Positions 12,901 through 20,367 of a stretch of DNA of 64,000 nt are shown in pieces. The DNA comes from Corynebacterium cystitidis. Its GTDB lineage: Bacteria; Actinomycetota; Actinomycetes; Mycobacteriales; Mycobacteriaceae. The DNA is taken from positions 2,852,001-2,916,000 of the forward strand of contig NZ_LT906473.1 in NCBI RefSeq assembly GCF_900187295.1. Direction: 5' to 3'. The number at the start of each line of letters is the position of its first letter. Position 1 is the stretch's first letter. The notes under the pieces are model-generated. The model was not told the DNA's origin and searched no databases. It saw only the letters and a list, made by a program, of their open reading frames with translations. Position numbers and translations under genes: made by a program.

Positions 12901-14421
12901 GTCATCGGTGGTGGTGTCGAAGGTGCACGCATTGGCGTCGGCAAGCGTGGTAACATCGCACTCCTTGACGATTTTATCGGTGGTCTCATTACGCCAGATG
13001 ATCTTATTTCCTTCAAATGGCGGAAGGGCACCCGTGACCTCGAGTTCTGCAACAGCGTCCAGCGGTGCAGGGTTCTCATACGAATCATAGTTGGTAATGT
13101 CCAACTGGATAACCGTGTAAGGAATTACCGCAAAGTTCCTGTTGTACAGATTGGCTGGAGATGGGTTGTAGCCGGTTATAATGCCAGGGTTTTCGCCTCT
13201 GTTTTCCGTCCAACGCTGGAATACAGGGGTGGGATTAGCGGAATAGCCGCTGACAACTTCGCCCTCTTCGTTTTCTACCCACATGTAGAAGTAAGAGTCA
13301 TTGTTGAACAAGCCATCGGTACGGATGGAATAACGACCATCTTCGTCAGTCTTTGCTGCGAAAGTCTTCTCGATCGGCTCCCTGCCATTGGCACGCTCGT
13401 TTTCGAGCATCTCCTTGGTTTTACCGGCACGCTCGTTTTCAGGATACTGCTCCTCAATTTCCTGTGCCTTGATCCGAGCGTCTTCAGTCAGGATGGAGAG
13501 ATAAACGTTGTAATCTTTCAGATGCTTATCGTAGCGATTCTCTCCCACTGGACCAACGACGCGGTCACCTTGAGTGGATTCAAGCCATACACGGCCAGAC
13601 ACTGTATTTTTCTCACGCAACGTTACCGCAGGGTTAGAGATCGGCCCCTGTTCATCAAGAGTAATTTCGGGAGCCGCCATGTATGACTTCTTAGCCGCAG
13701 GTGGGGCCTGCTCAGTTAGAAAAACACCAGTGTAGGCGATATTACGGCCCGCTACCTGGGTAGCCCCTGAGGCATCCGCAGGGTAGTGGCCAGATCCCGG
13801 TGCAACACCGGTCCATGAACCAGGAACCAGGCCGCTGACCTGACGGGTGCAGTGGAGACGGTTGCCGGTTTCAGGGTTAACCATATCCGAGTCTGCCACC
13901 CACAGGCGGTAGGCCTGTTGGTCTGAGCCCGTGCCGGTGGAGTCGAATAGGTGCTCTTTGCCATTGACATCGACCCATGGTTCGCGCAGGTCAAACACAA
14001 AGGAACCGGTACCGAAACGTTGCGTACCGTGTCCTTGCGACTGGGCTGCGTACACCGGTGAGATTGAACCGTCCTTGTCTCGCCACTGCATGAGCACTGT
14101 GACTCCGTTGAGCCCCCCTTTCCCGTAAAGAGACCCGGGTGCAGTGGTCTCCATAATTCCGACTGCGCCGGAAATAATATGCTTTGAAGTGTCTAGGGCA
14201 CTTGCATTTTGGACGTAGCCGTTCTTGATGCCATCAGCATCAATGGTTCCTGCTGGAGCGGTCCAATTCGCATCAGCGGGTTTGTTGTTAGTGATCGCTT
14301 GCGCTTTCGCCAGAGTTTGCGGTGTGACGACCGGCTGGACCATGGGCGCGACAAGTGCCACTGAGAGAGCGGCCGCTGCGATAGTTGTACCGCGGCGACG
14401 GGCGATGCTCTTCATGTGCAT
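9976..14421 (-). CDS. Large secreted repeat protein, Rib/YPDG-type, with corynebacterial C-terminal anchor
   Basis: 1481-aa surface protein. The start ATG at 14421 (or 14415) follows AAAGGA. The N-terminus is a Sec signal (MKSIARRR, then a hydrophobic run to AQA). The first ~480 residues form an unknown domain rich in aromatic and charged residues. They are followed by Rib/long-Rib-like modules with YPDGS motifs, a calcium-binding type segment (DTDGDGTPDVTDEDDDNDG), four 79-aa tandem repeats, a second DGDG segment, and an Ig-like piece. It has no LPXTG. It ends in GRCVATALGFGLPLLALVPI, a spacer helix and a second hydrophobic helix (IASGIAIVAAGLLVGSVIY) before a Ser-rich tail, a layout seen in other corynebacterial surface proteins. 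It is probably an envelope adhesin or structural protein; the ligand is unknown. Confidence 0.85.
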   Translation of the reverse strand: MHMKSIARRRGTTIAAAALSVALVAPMVQPVVTPQTLAKAQAITNNKPADANWTAPAGTIDADGIKNGYVQNASALDTSKHIISGAVGIMETTAPGSLYGKGGLNGVTVLMQWRDKDGSISPVYAAQSQGHGTQRFGTGSFVFDLREPWVDVNGKEHLFDSTGTGSDQQAYRLWVADSDMVNPETGNRLHCTRQVSGLVPGSWTGVAPGSGHYPADASGATQVAGRNIAYTGVFLTEQAPPAAKKSYMAAPEITLDEQGPISNPAVTLREKNTVSGRVWLESTQGDRVVGPVGENRYDKHLKDYNVYLSILTEDARIKAQEIEEQYPENERAGKTKEMLENERANGREPIEKTFAAKTDEDGRYSIRTDGLFNNDSYFYMWVENEEGEVVSGYSANPTPVFQRWTENRGENPGIITGYNPSPANLYNRNFAVIPYTVIQLDITNYDSYENPAPLDAVAELEVTGALPPFEGNKIIWRNETTDKIVKECDVTTLADANACTFDTTTDDKREPGTVYSATLHSGLGDFLASDTFTIVDAMNLNNEPSYDPATTSPGAEVEVPQKVSDLPDGTKFEPQAPKNDAGEPQNGWTVAETPSTEDNPGSLTVTPPADTQPGDYTIPVLVTYPDGSKETIDAKVTVTPKQADQFAPSYENKLIVPGTPAESAPKFKNDKGEDVTVPEGAKFEIPGDYQAPQGYDVKIDPDTGVVTVTAPEKLDKDTAEELKVPVKVTYKDGSVDDAIAPFQLDTDGDGTPDVTDEDDDNDGYTDIVENEAGTNPKDPSDKPSLAGQHDPVGQDINTNVGVVPNSDKGIQNLGELPKGTTTKWETEPKVDEPGTVPATIVVTYPDGSKDTVNIKVKVTDPSTDADKHDPVGQDINTNVGVVPNSDKGIQNLGELPEGTTTEWETEPKVEEPGTVPATIVVTYPDGSKDTVNIKVKVTDPSTDADKHDPVGQDINTNVGVVPNSDKGIQNLGELPKGTTTKWETEPKVDEPGTVPATIVVTYPDGSKDTVNIKVKVTDPSTDADKHDPVGQDINTNVGVVPNSDKGIQNLGELPEGTTTEWETEPKVDEPGTVPATIVVTYPDGSKDTVKVKVNVTDPSTDASKFEPEYRPTDVPVGESRPSNNPFEGTDAPVANVTLGDTSKATNWTFTPDTTSGVITAQAPTLEQLAAQYNGLFPSGSPQTIVGVGSALTNVIKPAVPVVITYQDGSQDAATAVFNLLGKDGKSILDPNGDFDGDGSTNGEEITGGSNPFDPNSTPSKDAPDWNNGTVKPGGTVNLPNVGGKVQEGTTVTVEGPGKGKLNPNGSITVEANKDAKPGDKIKVTVKDKDGKAIDEVAVTVEAPSDHGSSDIDTGRCVATALGFGLPLLALVPIGLASQLSIPGLSPLVGQVNARIQEINTQLQAQVGVLDPKLAAFVADINAALGSVAPQAGKIASGIAIVAAGLLVGSVIYDACSPEDSSTSSSVLGSSGNKATSSQDDK
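11110..12057 (-). repeat. Four tandem 237-bp repeats in the surface-protein gene
   Basis: Four exact-length units of 79 codons (HDPVGQDINTNVGVV ... TDPSTDADK). Units 1 and 3 carry KGTTTKW and units 2 and 4 carry EGTTTEW, with matching silent differences. The pattern is ABAB, implying duplication of a 474-bp dimer. Near identity at DNA level makes the copy number prone to change and to misassembly. Confidence 0.95.
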
Positions 14422-14753
14422 AACCAAATCCTTTCGAAAGGTGAGTAGAGAAAGGAGGCGCCTATGATTTTGCCATGTCCAGTCGAATCGGCGGGCAGCT
14501 AATGTGACCGCTCATGGCCTTTGAGGTTCCTCACGGGCGCTTTCCACGTCATACGATACCGCGAAGGTGGAAAAGTTTCCACGTCCAATAAATTCTCACC
14601 CCCGTTGTTTTGGCTCTAAATATAACTACATAAACAACGATCGGGAGAGTAGAGAGAAAGATTCTGAATTCAACTGTGAGGAAAGGTAGCCAATTTCGTT
14701 GAGTTCTGGTCGCCCCTTAACGCCCTTAACGCACAATCTTAGACTTAGAAGAG
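14422..14753. promoter_or_regulatory. Upstream region of the surface-protein gene with a dyad
   Basis: 332 bp without a gene. Contains GGTGGAAAAGTTTCCACG (14567-14584), a near-perfect dyad, and a further TTTCCACGTC at 14541-14550 that repeats the right arm, 35 bp away. This could be an operator for the minus-strand surface-protein gene; the binding protein is unknown. An A/T-rich stretch (14610-14640) is a plausible promoter zone. Confidence 0.4.
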
Positions 14754-15707
14754 CTAGAATCTTGTTGTTTTAAACCTCCTGGCCATGCCAGAAAGTGGAT
14801 CTGTAAATGACAACTCAATTGACCGGAGAAGCATCGGTTTCAGAAAGCTTATGGCCCGGTAAGGGGCGCGAGTATGGTAAATGGGATCGCCTAGAATTGG
14901 CACGCCAGCAACCTTCATCTGGATGCGAAGCTGATGTGTCTTCCCTGTGACGGGTTCGAGGGTATAACGAGCCAGCGGAGTCTCCACATTGTAGTCGGAA
15001 AACCGAGCAGTATCTACTTTCTCAACGCTGAGAAGATGAGTCACTGAATTGGGTGTTCCGCTTATGATCTGAGCCTCATTTATCCCATGCTCCTTGTGGA
15101 TGTGGTGCTCCCAAAGGGCGGGTGTGTCAAACTGTCGGAACTCAGCGATGGCTTCGTAGAGTTTATGGACTTCACGACGCGCAAACAGCTCCTGATACGG
15201 TCCGCGGAGCTCCCGGCGTTTGGTAAACAGCAATAACCCACTGGTCATACGGTCAAGACGGTGAGCGGGTGTGAGCTCCTCGTTTCCCGTCGCGCGTCGC
15301 AGACGTACTGTCGCGGTCTCAGTGATGTGAGCTGCACGCGGCATCGTGGCCAGAAACGGTGGTTTGTTTACAACGAGGATGTCATCGTCTTCAAAGACGG
15401 TTTCAATCTCATAAGGGACGGGGCGCTCAGGTGCCGGGCGGCGGTAGAAGAAAACGTCTGTTCCCTCTGTCAATATACTTTCGGGGGTAAGCGCTGTGCC
15501 GTTTCTTAACACTACTTCGCCTTCCGCGAAGCGCTTAAGAATCGCTTCTTCATCGTCCTCTGGATGCCGATAACGCTGAGAATTTATCACTTCAGTCACA
15601 AATGTCACAGCAGTGACGGATGTGTTCGTCGGCACGCGGACGCGGGAGGCGCCTAGGCCGTCGCGTGGGGGTAGCGGACCTAACGCCCGAGTCTTTTTTC
15701 TACTCAT
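14754..15707 (-). CDS. RluA-family 23S rRNA/tRNA pseudouridine synthase
   Basis: About 317 aa counted from ATG 15707 (MSRKKTRALGPLPPRDG); upstream codons look non-coding. Converts uridine to pseudouridine in structured RNA. An N-terminal region with an S4-like fold (RFAEGEVVLRNGTALTPES) is followed by the catalytic domain. DDDILVVNKPPFLATMP comes first, then the signature HRLDRMTSGLLLFTK with the catalytic Asp, and the conserved TGKTHQLRIQMKVAGVPILG. The gene order rluA-like, usp, glsB-like, mcbR matches the Corynebacterium glutamicum backbone as recalled. The RNA target cannot be read from the sequence. Confidence 0.9.
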   Translation of the reverse strand: MSRKKTRALGPLPPRDGLGASRVRVPTNTSVTAVTFVTEVINSQRYRHPEDDEEAILKRFAEGEVVLRNGTALTPESILTEGTDVFFYRRPAPERPVPYEIETVFEDDDILVVNKPPFLATMPRAAHITETATVRLRRATGNEELTPAHRLDRMTSGLLLFTKRRELRGPYQELFARREVHKLYEAIAEFRQFDTPALWEHHIHKEHGINEAQIISGTPNSVTHLLSVEKVDTARFSDYNVETPLARYTLEPVTGKTHQLRIQMKVAGVPILGDPIYHTRAPYRAISFLKPMLLRSIELSFTDPLSGMARRFKTTRF

Positions 15708-15729
15708 CGTGTGTACTAACTTATTCGGC

Positions 15730-15876
15730 ATGAATCTTGACGCAATCATTGAGTCCGCAGTTGCATTCTCCTCCGACGGTATCGGCGCGATCCTCCTCAA
15801 GGTTTTCACGGCGCTTTACGACGTTTTTTACCCGTCAAACGCGGAGGCCGCGACCCCAGTTGAGATCCCGGCATAA
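15730..15876 (+). CDS. Small acidic 48-aa protein, unknown (porin-like features?)
   Basis: ATG at 15730, stop at 15876, reading MNLDAIIESAVAFSSDG, IGAILLKVFTALYDVFYP and ATPVEIPA. Net charge is about -5, with no signal peptide and one amphipathic/hydrophobic helix. Corynebacterial PorA/PorH channel peptides have this size, acidity and lack of a signal, so a small cell-wall porin is one possibility, but no homology was recognised. No Shine-Dalgarno is evident. It lies in the divergent gap between the pseudouridine synthase and the stress-protein gene. Confidence 0.4.
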   Translation: MNLDAIIESAVAFSSDGIGAILLKVFTALYDVFYPSNAEAATPVEIPA

Positions 15877-15957
15877 CTGGTACTAACCAGCTGACTTGGG
15901 GGTCATGACGTTGTACACTGGAGATGTACAACAAACCAGCCACATGAAAGGGCGATC

Positions 15958-16854
15958 GTGATGACCCAGGAAGATATTGTCGTTGTAGCTGTTGATGGCT
16001 CCGACGCCTCCAAAAACGCCGTTCGCTGGGCGGCGAACACTGCGATGAAACGCGGAATCCCGCTTCGTCTCGCGTCGAGCTACACCATGCCCCAGTTCCT
16101 GTACGCGGAGGGCATGGTCCCACCACAGGAGCTTTTCGACGACCTACAGCGTGAGACTCTCGAAAAAATTGAGGCAGCTCGCGATATCGCACACGAGGTA
16201 GCGCCGGACATTAAGATCGGCCACACGATCGCCGAGGGGTCCCCGATTGACATGCTCCTCGAGATGTCCAAGGACGTCACCATGATCGTGATGGGTTCCC
16301 GTGGTCTCGGTGGACTGTCCGGCATGGTTCTTGGTTCCGTGTCCGCAGCTGTTGTCTCCCACGCAGAATGCCCGGTTGTTGTGGTGCGCGAGGATAACCT
16401 TGTTGACGAGACCACCAAGTATGGCCCAGTTGTCGTTGGCGTGGATGGCTCTGATGTCTCCCAGCGTGCAACCGAAGTTGCGTTCGCTGAGGCGGATGCC
16501 CGTGCTGCGGAATTGCTGGCTGTGCATACCTGGATGGATATGCAGGTCCAGGCATCCATGGCGGGGCTTGCTGCTGCGCAAGAGCAGTGGGAGCTGGTGG
16601 AGCGTGAGCAGACCGAGATGCTCACCGAGCGCCTTGCCCCGCTAACCGAAAAGTACCCAGACGTGCAAGTGAAAAAGATTATTTCTCGTGACCGTCCGGT
16701 TCGCACGCTGGTTGAGCAGGCTGAGGGTGCGCAGCAGTTGGTGACCGGTTCTCACGGTCGTGGCGGTTTCAAGGGGATGCTCCTTGGTTCGACCTCACGC
16801 GCGCTGCTGCAATCGGCGCCATGCCCGATGATGGTTGTCCGCCCAGAGAATTAA
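15958..16854 (+). CDS. Universal stress protein, two tandem UspA domains
   Basis: 298 aa; start GTG 15958 or ATG 15961 behind gaaaggg. It has two UspA domains of about 140 aa each. The first begins DIVVVAVDGSDASKNAVRWA and ends with the ATP-binding signature MGSRGLGGLSGMVLGSVS. The second begins YGPVVVGVDGSDVSQRATEV and ends TGSHGRGGFKGMLLGSTS. Both G-2x-G-9x-G(S/T) loops are intact, so nucleotide binding is likely. It is a cytoplasmic stress or stasis survival protein. It corresponds by position to the uspA gene near mcbR in C. glutamicum. It is followed by its own terminator. Confidence 0.93.
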   Translation: MMTQEDIVVVAVDGSDASKNAVRWAANTAMKRGIPLRLASSYTMPQFLYAEGMVPPQELFDDLQRETLEKIEAARDIAHEVAPDIKIGHTIAEGSPIDMLLEMSKDVTMIVMGSRGLGGLSGMVLGSVSAAVVSHAECPVVVVREDNLVDETTKYGPVVVGVDGSDVSQRATEVAFAEADARAAELLAVHTWMDMQVQASMAGLAAAQEQWELVEREQTEMLTERLAPLTEKYPDVQVKKIISRDRPVRTLVEQAEGAQQLVTGSHGRGGFKGMLLGSTSRALLQSAPCPMMVVRPEN

Positions 16855-16869
16855 TTCCTTCAGCCTGAG

Positions 16870-16902
16870 TCTCGCCCCCTCTGTGAGGAGGCGAGATTTT
16901 TT
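16870..16902 (+). terminator. Rho-independent terminator after the usp gene
   Basis: tctcgcc ... ggcgaga stem with an inner cctc/gagg pairing, followed directly by tttttt. Confidence 0.9.
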
Positions 16903-17074
16903 GCTTCAAAACACCCAGATGAACTGCGCATAAATTAAGATTTATGAAAAGTTGTAGATTTGTTATCAAACGACGGAGAATTCATCGGCATAATGGAATA
17001 GGTTATGACAACACCGCGTGCAGATCAGCCCCAGGCTGGACGGCGTGGTTCAATTACGAAAAGGAAAAATTATT

Positions 17075-17338
17075 ATGTGGACTATTATCTTTTGGCTCAT
17101 CATCGGTGGCCTTGCAGGGTGGATCGCTTCTATGATTATGGGCCGTAACGCACAAATGGGCATGGTAGCTAACATCGTTGTTGGTATCGTCGGTGCTGTT
17201 ATCGGTGGCTTTATCGTTCGCCAATTTGGTTCTGATCCGAACGCGAACTGGGTCTGGAGCCTGATTGTGGCAACTTTGGGTGCGGTGATCTTGCTGTGGA
17301 TCATCAACCTGTTCACCAAGAACGGTGCAAAAAAGTAA
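17075..17338 (+). CDS. GlsB/YeaQ/YmgE family small membrane stress protein
   Basis: 87 aa, start ATG 17075 behind AAAGGA. The layout is typical of the transglycosylase-associated (GlsB) family. Helix 1 is MWTIIFWLIIGGLAGWIASM, then a short loop (MGRNAQMGM), a glycine-rich helix (IVVGIVGAVIGGFIV) and a third helix (LIVATLGAVILLWIINLF), ending in a basic tail NGAKK. It is an inner-membrane protein often stress-induced; the molecular role is unknown. It stands alone between two terminators. Confidence 0.9.
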   Translation: MWTIIFWLIIGGLAGWIASMIMGRNAQMGMVANIVVGIVGAVIGGFIVRQFGSDPNANWVWSLIVATLGAVILLWIINLFTKNGAKK

Positions 17339-17357
17339 TAACTAAACACAAGTAGAC

Positions 17358-17397
17358 AGTGGCCCCGAAGAATGCGAATTTCTCGGGGCCACTTTTC
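17358..17397 (+). terminator. Rho-independent terminator
   Basis: agtggccccgaga-type stem: gtggccccga / tcggggccac around gaatgcgaatt, followed by ttttcctt. It closes the GlsB-type gene. Confidence 0.9.
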
Positions 17398-17450
17398 CTT
17401 GCCGCTCTAAACTATTGAAGCCCGAAAAATGTGCAGCATAGTCACTTGAT

Positions 17451-17474
17451 CTGGTTCACCCATTGGAATGAACC
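17451..17474. promoter_or_regulatory. Dyad upstream of mcbR
   Basis: TGGTTC and GAACCA flank a 12-nt centre about 52 bp before the mcbR start; an AACCAACCGGTTTGT motif follows at once. It could be an operator for autoregulation by the TetR-type product. The classical TAGAC-N6-GTCTA McbR box was not seen in exact form. Confidence 0.35.
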
Positions 17475-17525
17475 AACCGGTTTGTCTATATTGATGGGTG
17501 AGGTCTAGTCGGAGAAAGGACACCC

Positions 17526-18137
17526 ATGAGCAAGTCTGCAGCGAAGCGCCGTAACCGCCCCAGCCCGAGGCAGCGACTCCTCGAATCCGCCACCCACCTT
17601 TTCTCCACAGAAGGCATTCGAGTCATCGGCATCGACCGCATCCTGCGCGAAGCTGACGTGGCCAAAGCATCGCTGTACTCCCTGTTCGGTTCCAAGGACA
17701 ACCTGGTCATCGCGTATATCCAGAACCTCGATCGCAAGTACCGCGAGAAGTGGAACGAGCGGACAGCGAACATGAAAGAGACAGACGATAAAATCCTCGC
17801 GTTCTTCGACATCGCTATTGAGGAAGAACCTGGCAAGGATTTCCGCGGCTCTCACTTTCTCAACGCGGCCACCGAATACCCGCGACCGGAAACGGATTCG
17901 GAAGAAGGTATCGTGCAGGCCTGTCTGGATAACCGCCGGTGGATGCACCAAACGATGACAGACCTGCTGACAAAGAAGAACGGATACCCGTCTGGCACTC
18001 AAGCTGACCAACTGTTGATCTTCCTCGACGGCGGTCTTTCCGGTGCGCGGTTTGTGCGCTCTACCGCACCGATTGAGACTGGACGCGACCTGGCAAAACA
18101 GATGTTGAGCGCCCCGCCGGCGGACTACTCCATCTAG
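17526..18137 (+). CDS. mcbR: TetR-family regulator McbR (methionine/cysteine biosynthesis repressor)
   Basis: 203 aa. The N-terminal TetR HTH (RQRLLESATHLFSTEGIRVI, GIDRILREADVAKASLYSLF) and the C-terminal end LLSAPPADYSI match what I recall of C. glutamicum McbR closely, and the neighbours (usp, GlsB-type gene) agree. In C. glutamicum McbR represses methionine and cysteine genes and is released by S-adenosylhomocysteine. Start ATG 17526 is behind ggagaaagga. The 3' end overlaps the convergent yidC-like gene by 4 bp. Confidence 0.9.
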   Translation: MSKSAAKRRNRPSPRQRLLESATHLFSTEGIRVIGIDRILREADVAKASLYSLFGSKDNLVIAYIQNLDRKYREKWNERTANMKETDDKILAFFDIAIEEEPGKDFRGSHFLNAATEYPRPETDSEEGIVQACLDNRRWMHQTMTDLLTKKNGYPSGTQADQLLIFLDGGLSGARFVRSTAPIETGRDLAKQMLSAPPADYSI

Positions 18138-19267
18138 GTCTCTTCCACTTTTTGCTCCTGCCGCTTCTCTCGCTCTGCAAGCTTTTGTCGCTTCCGCGCC
18201 TCCAGTTGCGCGCGCGAGCGTTGCTGCCTTAACGCTTTTCGACGCTCCTTGTCGTCCTTCTTCGCTTGGCGAGCCGCCTGTTTTTCGTCGGCAAGCTCCC
18301 GGCGTACCTGCCCGATGGTGGACGGATGACGCAACGCCCGACGTTTGCGGGCACGCCGATCGCGCTTGACTGATTTCTTGTCGGCGAGCTCTTGTTTGAC
18401 GGTGGCGCGTTGGTTGTCGTTGAACTCACGGTGTACGTCATCGAGCGGGTAACGGCGCACTAGCAGAACCCAGAAGAGAACCGTTTGGGTGGCTGTCCAC
18501 AGGTTGTTGCCCACCCAGTACATCAGCAGCGCCACGGGCAGGGCACCGGAAAGACCAAGCAGGAGGATGAAAAACGGCATGATACTGGCCAGGACAACGG
18601 ACATCTTCATCATCCCACGCGAGACTCTGGAACTCCACACGAGAACGGTGTAGCCACGTGCCACGCTGATCCACAGGTTGGATGTGGTGAAGATGATCGC
18701 CAAGATGAGCAGCGGAATGATCACGCTGCGCACCTCGTCAGATGTCGTACCAAGTGCTGCGAGAGCCTCGTCCGGCATGGTGAAGAATGCGGGTAGCGGG
18801 GCTCCGAAGAATTCGGCGCTGCGGAACGAGGCGATATCTTCGGCGTCGAGCAAACCGATGGTGTTGGAGTGCTCCAAGTTCGGGCGCGAAAGCCACAGCA
18901 GCAGCCGGTACAGACCAAGAATTGCGGGGATCTGAATCAAGGGTGGCACGCAGCCTGCCAACGGGTGGAAGCCGTATTTCTTATGCAGGGCCGCGGTCTC
19001 TTTCTTTTCGGCCTCGATCGCCTCTGCGGAGGTTTGTTCCGCATACTTCGCATTGATCTCTGCCTTTTCGGGGCGCATCAGCATGCTCATTCGGCCAGAT
19101 TTATAGAGGGACCAGGTAAAAGGCGCGATCAAGCTGCGCACTGTGACCACCAGCAAGATGATGGAAATCACCCATGCCGTGGAGTTGTCGAGGGAGAACA
19201 CGTCCGCCATCAACCAATGCCACAGGCTCATGATCGCGGAGACAGGGAAGACAAAAGCCTCAAGCAT
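18134..19267 (-). CDS. yidC: YidC/Oxa1-family membrane protein insertase
   Basis: 377 aa from ATG 19267 (MLEAFVFPVSAIMSLWHW). Inserts and folds membrane proteins, with or without Sec. Segments are an N-terminal helix, the TM helix starting TAWVISIILLVVTVRSLIAP, the cytosolic hairpin loop (MRPEKAEINAKYAEQ.., LHKKYGFHPLAGCVPPLIQI), further TM helices (IIPLLILAIIFTTSNLW, MPFFILLLGLSGALPVALLM) and a long Lys/Arg-rich tail of about 100 residues that could contact ribosomes. The conserved Arg of the hydrophilic groove is probably the R in TVRSLI. This is likely a second, shorter YidC paralogue; the housekeeping copy beside rpmH/rnpA would be elsewhere. Confidence 0.9.
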   Translation of the reverse strand: MLEAFVFPVSAIMSLWHWLMADVFSLDNSTAWVISIILLVVTVRSLIAPFTWSLYKSGRMSMLMRPEKAEINAKYAEQTSAEAIEAEKKETAALHKKYGFHPLAGCVPPLIQIPAILGLYRLLLWLSRPNLEHSNTIGLLDAEDIASFRSAEFFGAPLPAFFTMPDEALAALGTTSDEVRSVIIPLLILAIIFTTSNLWISVARGYTVLVWSSRVSRGMMKMSVVLASIMPFFILLLGLSGALPVALLMYWVGNNLWTATQTVLFWVLLVRRYPLDDVHREFNDNQRATVKQELADKKSVKRDRRARKRRALRHPSTIGQVRRELADEKQAARQAKKDDKERRKALRQQRSRAQLEARKRQKLAEREKRQEQKVEET

Positions 19268-19348
19268 GATTAGTGTGCGCCTCCTTGGTGGCAGGGATAA
19301 TGGCGGGGGACGGGGGGACGTGTCTGGCCCGTGAGTTAATGTTAAGCC

Positions 19349-20155
19349 ATGAGTTCTACTCGTACCGACGCACGCCCCCACCGCACGACTCCAACCCAGG
19401 TGACAGGCGAGTTGCTGGTGACCTTGGGTGTGGTACTGTTGCTCTTCGCTTTTTACGAGGCATTCTGGACCAATGTCGAGGCCGGCAAGTTGCAAGACGA
19501 CGCCGCCGCCAACCTGGATCAGCGTTGGCAGCAACAGCGCACCAACCCGCGGGTACACCACACCCCGGAGCTGGGTGAAGCATTTGCCCAGATGTATATC
19601 CCTGCGTTCGGGTCAGATTACGCTTTTGCCATCATTGAAGGAACTAGCGACGAGGCCCTCTATGCTGGCCCGGGTCACTATGAGGACACGCAGATGCCGG
19701 GCGAGGCCGGTAACTTCGCAGTTGCTGGCCACCGTGTGGGAAAAGGCGCGCCGTTTAATGATTTAGGCCAGTTAGAGGTCTGCGACGCGATCGTGGTAGA
19801 AACCGCTACCCAGTGGTTGACCTACCGGGTACTGCCACTTAGCGATGACCCTGCCTCACGCGAGGCTGAGGCATCGGGCTGTCTGGTGCCGGAGCAGGTG
19901 CAGCGGGTGGCCCACGGCGATTACGCGCACGTTGAGGGCCGCCACATCACCCTGCCTGGGAACGTTTCCGTGCTGGAGCCCGTGCCCGGTGTTCATTCTG
20001 ATGGTGAGGTGGGGCAGTCCCTAGAGTCCGTGATCACGTTCACTACCTGTCACCCCCAGTTTTCAAACGCGGAGCGCATGATCGTGCACGCAATGCAGAC
20101 CGACGCGATGGATAAATCAGCGGGCCGGCCTGCTGCTTTCGACGAGACGGTATAG
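19349..20155 (+). CDS. Class E sortase
   Basis: 268-aa transpeptidase that joins surface proteins to the cell wall. One N-terminal TM helix (ELLVTLGVVLLLFAFYEAFW, residues 21-40) precedes an extracytoplasmic catalytic domain. The triad is visible as His128 (AVAGHRVG), Cys234 (TFTTCHP) and Arg243 (NAERM). Actinobacterial class E sortases usually recognise LAXTG-type signals. The window's own large surface protein lacks such a signal, so its substrates lie elsewhere. Followed 35 bp later by a 50-aa membrane protein that is probably co-transcribed. Confidence 0.92.
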   Translation: MSSTRTDARPHRTTPTQVTGELLVTLGVVLLLFAFYEAFWTNVEAGKLQDDAAANLDQRWQQQRTNPRVHHTPELGEAFAQMYIPAFGSDYAFAIIEGTSDEALYAGPGHYEDTQMPGEAGNFAVAGHRVGKGAPFNDLGQLEVCDAIVVETATQWLTYRVLPLSDDPASREAEASGCLVPEQVQRVAHGDYAHVEGRHITLPGNVSVLEPVPGVHSDGEVGQSLESVITFTTCHPQFSNAERMIVHAMQTDAMDKSAGRPAAFDETV

Positions 20156-20189
20156 AACGGTATAGAACGGTAGAGAGGGGATAACCACC

Positions 20190-20342
20190 ATGTATCAGGC
20201 ATTCTGGCGTGCGCTGCCCGGACCGTGGCCGGTGAAGCTACTGATCACGCTTATCATCCTGGCAGGAGTTTTTTGGCTGCTGATGGATGTCGTCTTCCCG
20301 TGGGTCTCCACACTCATGCCATATACGGACGTGGCAGTATAA
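20190..20342 (+). CDS. Small single-pass membrane protein downstream of sortase
   Basis: 50 aa, ATG 20190 behind gagagggg, stop at 20342. Reads MYQAFWRALPGPWPVKLLIT, then a TM helix LIILAGVFWLLMDVVFPWVS and a short tail TLMPYTDVAV. Small proteins of this type often follow class E sortase genes in actinobacteria; the role is unknown. A short direct repeat (tatagaacgg twice, 20152-20170) precedes it. Confidence 0.75.
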   Translation: MYQAFWRALPGPWPVKLLITLIILAGVFWLLMDVVFPWVSTLMPYTDVAV

Positions 20343-20367
20343 AAACAGTGCGTAAGGTCTAGTGGCC

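Noticed and set aside
10406..13686. Long plus-strand frames (258, 274 aa and others) opposite the surface-protein gene
   Set aside because: They are antisense shadows of the repetitive, codon-biased gene on the minus strand and encode no recognisable domain.
9976..14421. Sortase-anchored protein
   Set aside because: No LPXTG or LAXTG-type motif followed by a hydrophobic stretch and basic tail was found.
18134..19561. 475-codon version of the YidC-like gene
   Set aside because: The extra N-terminus covers the promoter region of the divergent sortase gene; the YidC-type start is at ATG 19267.
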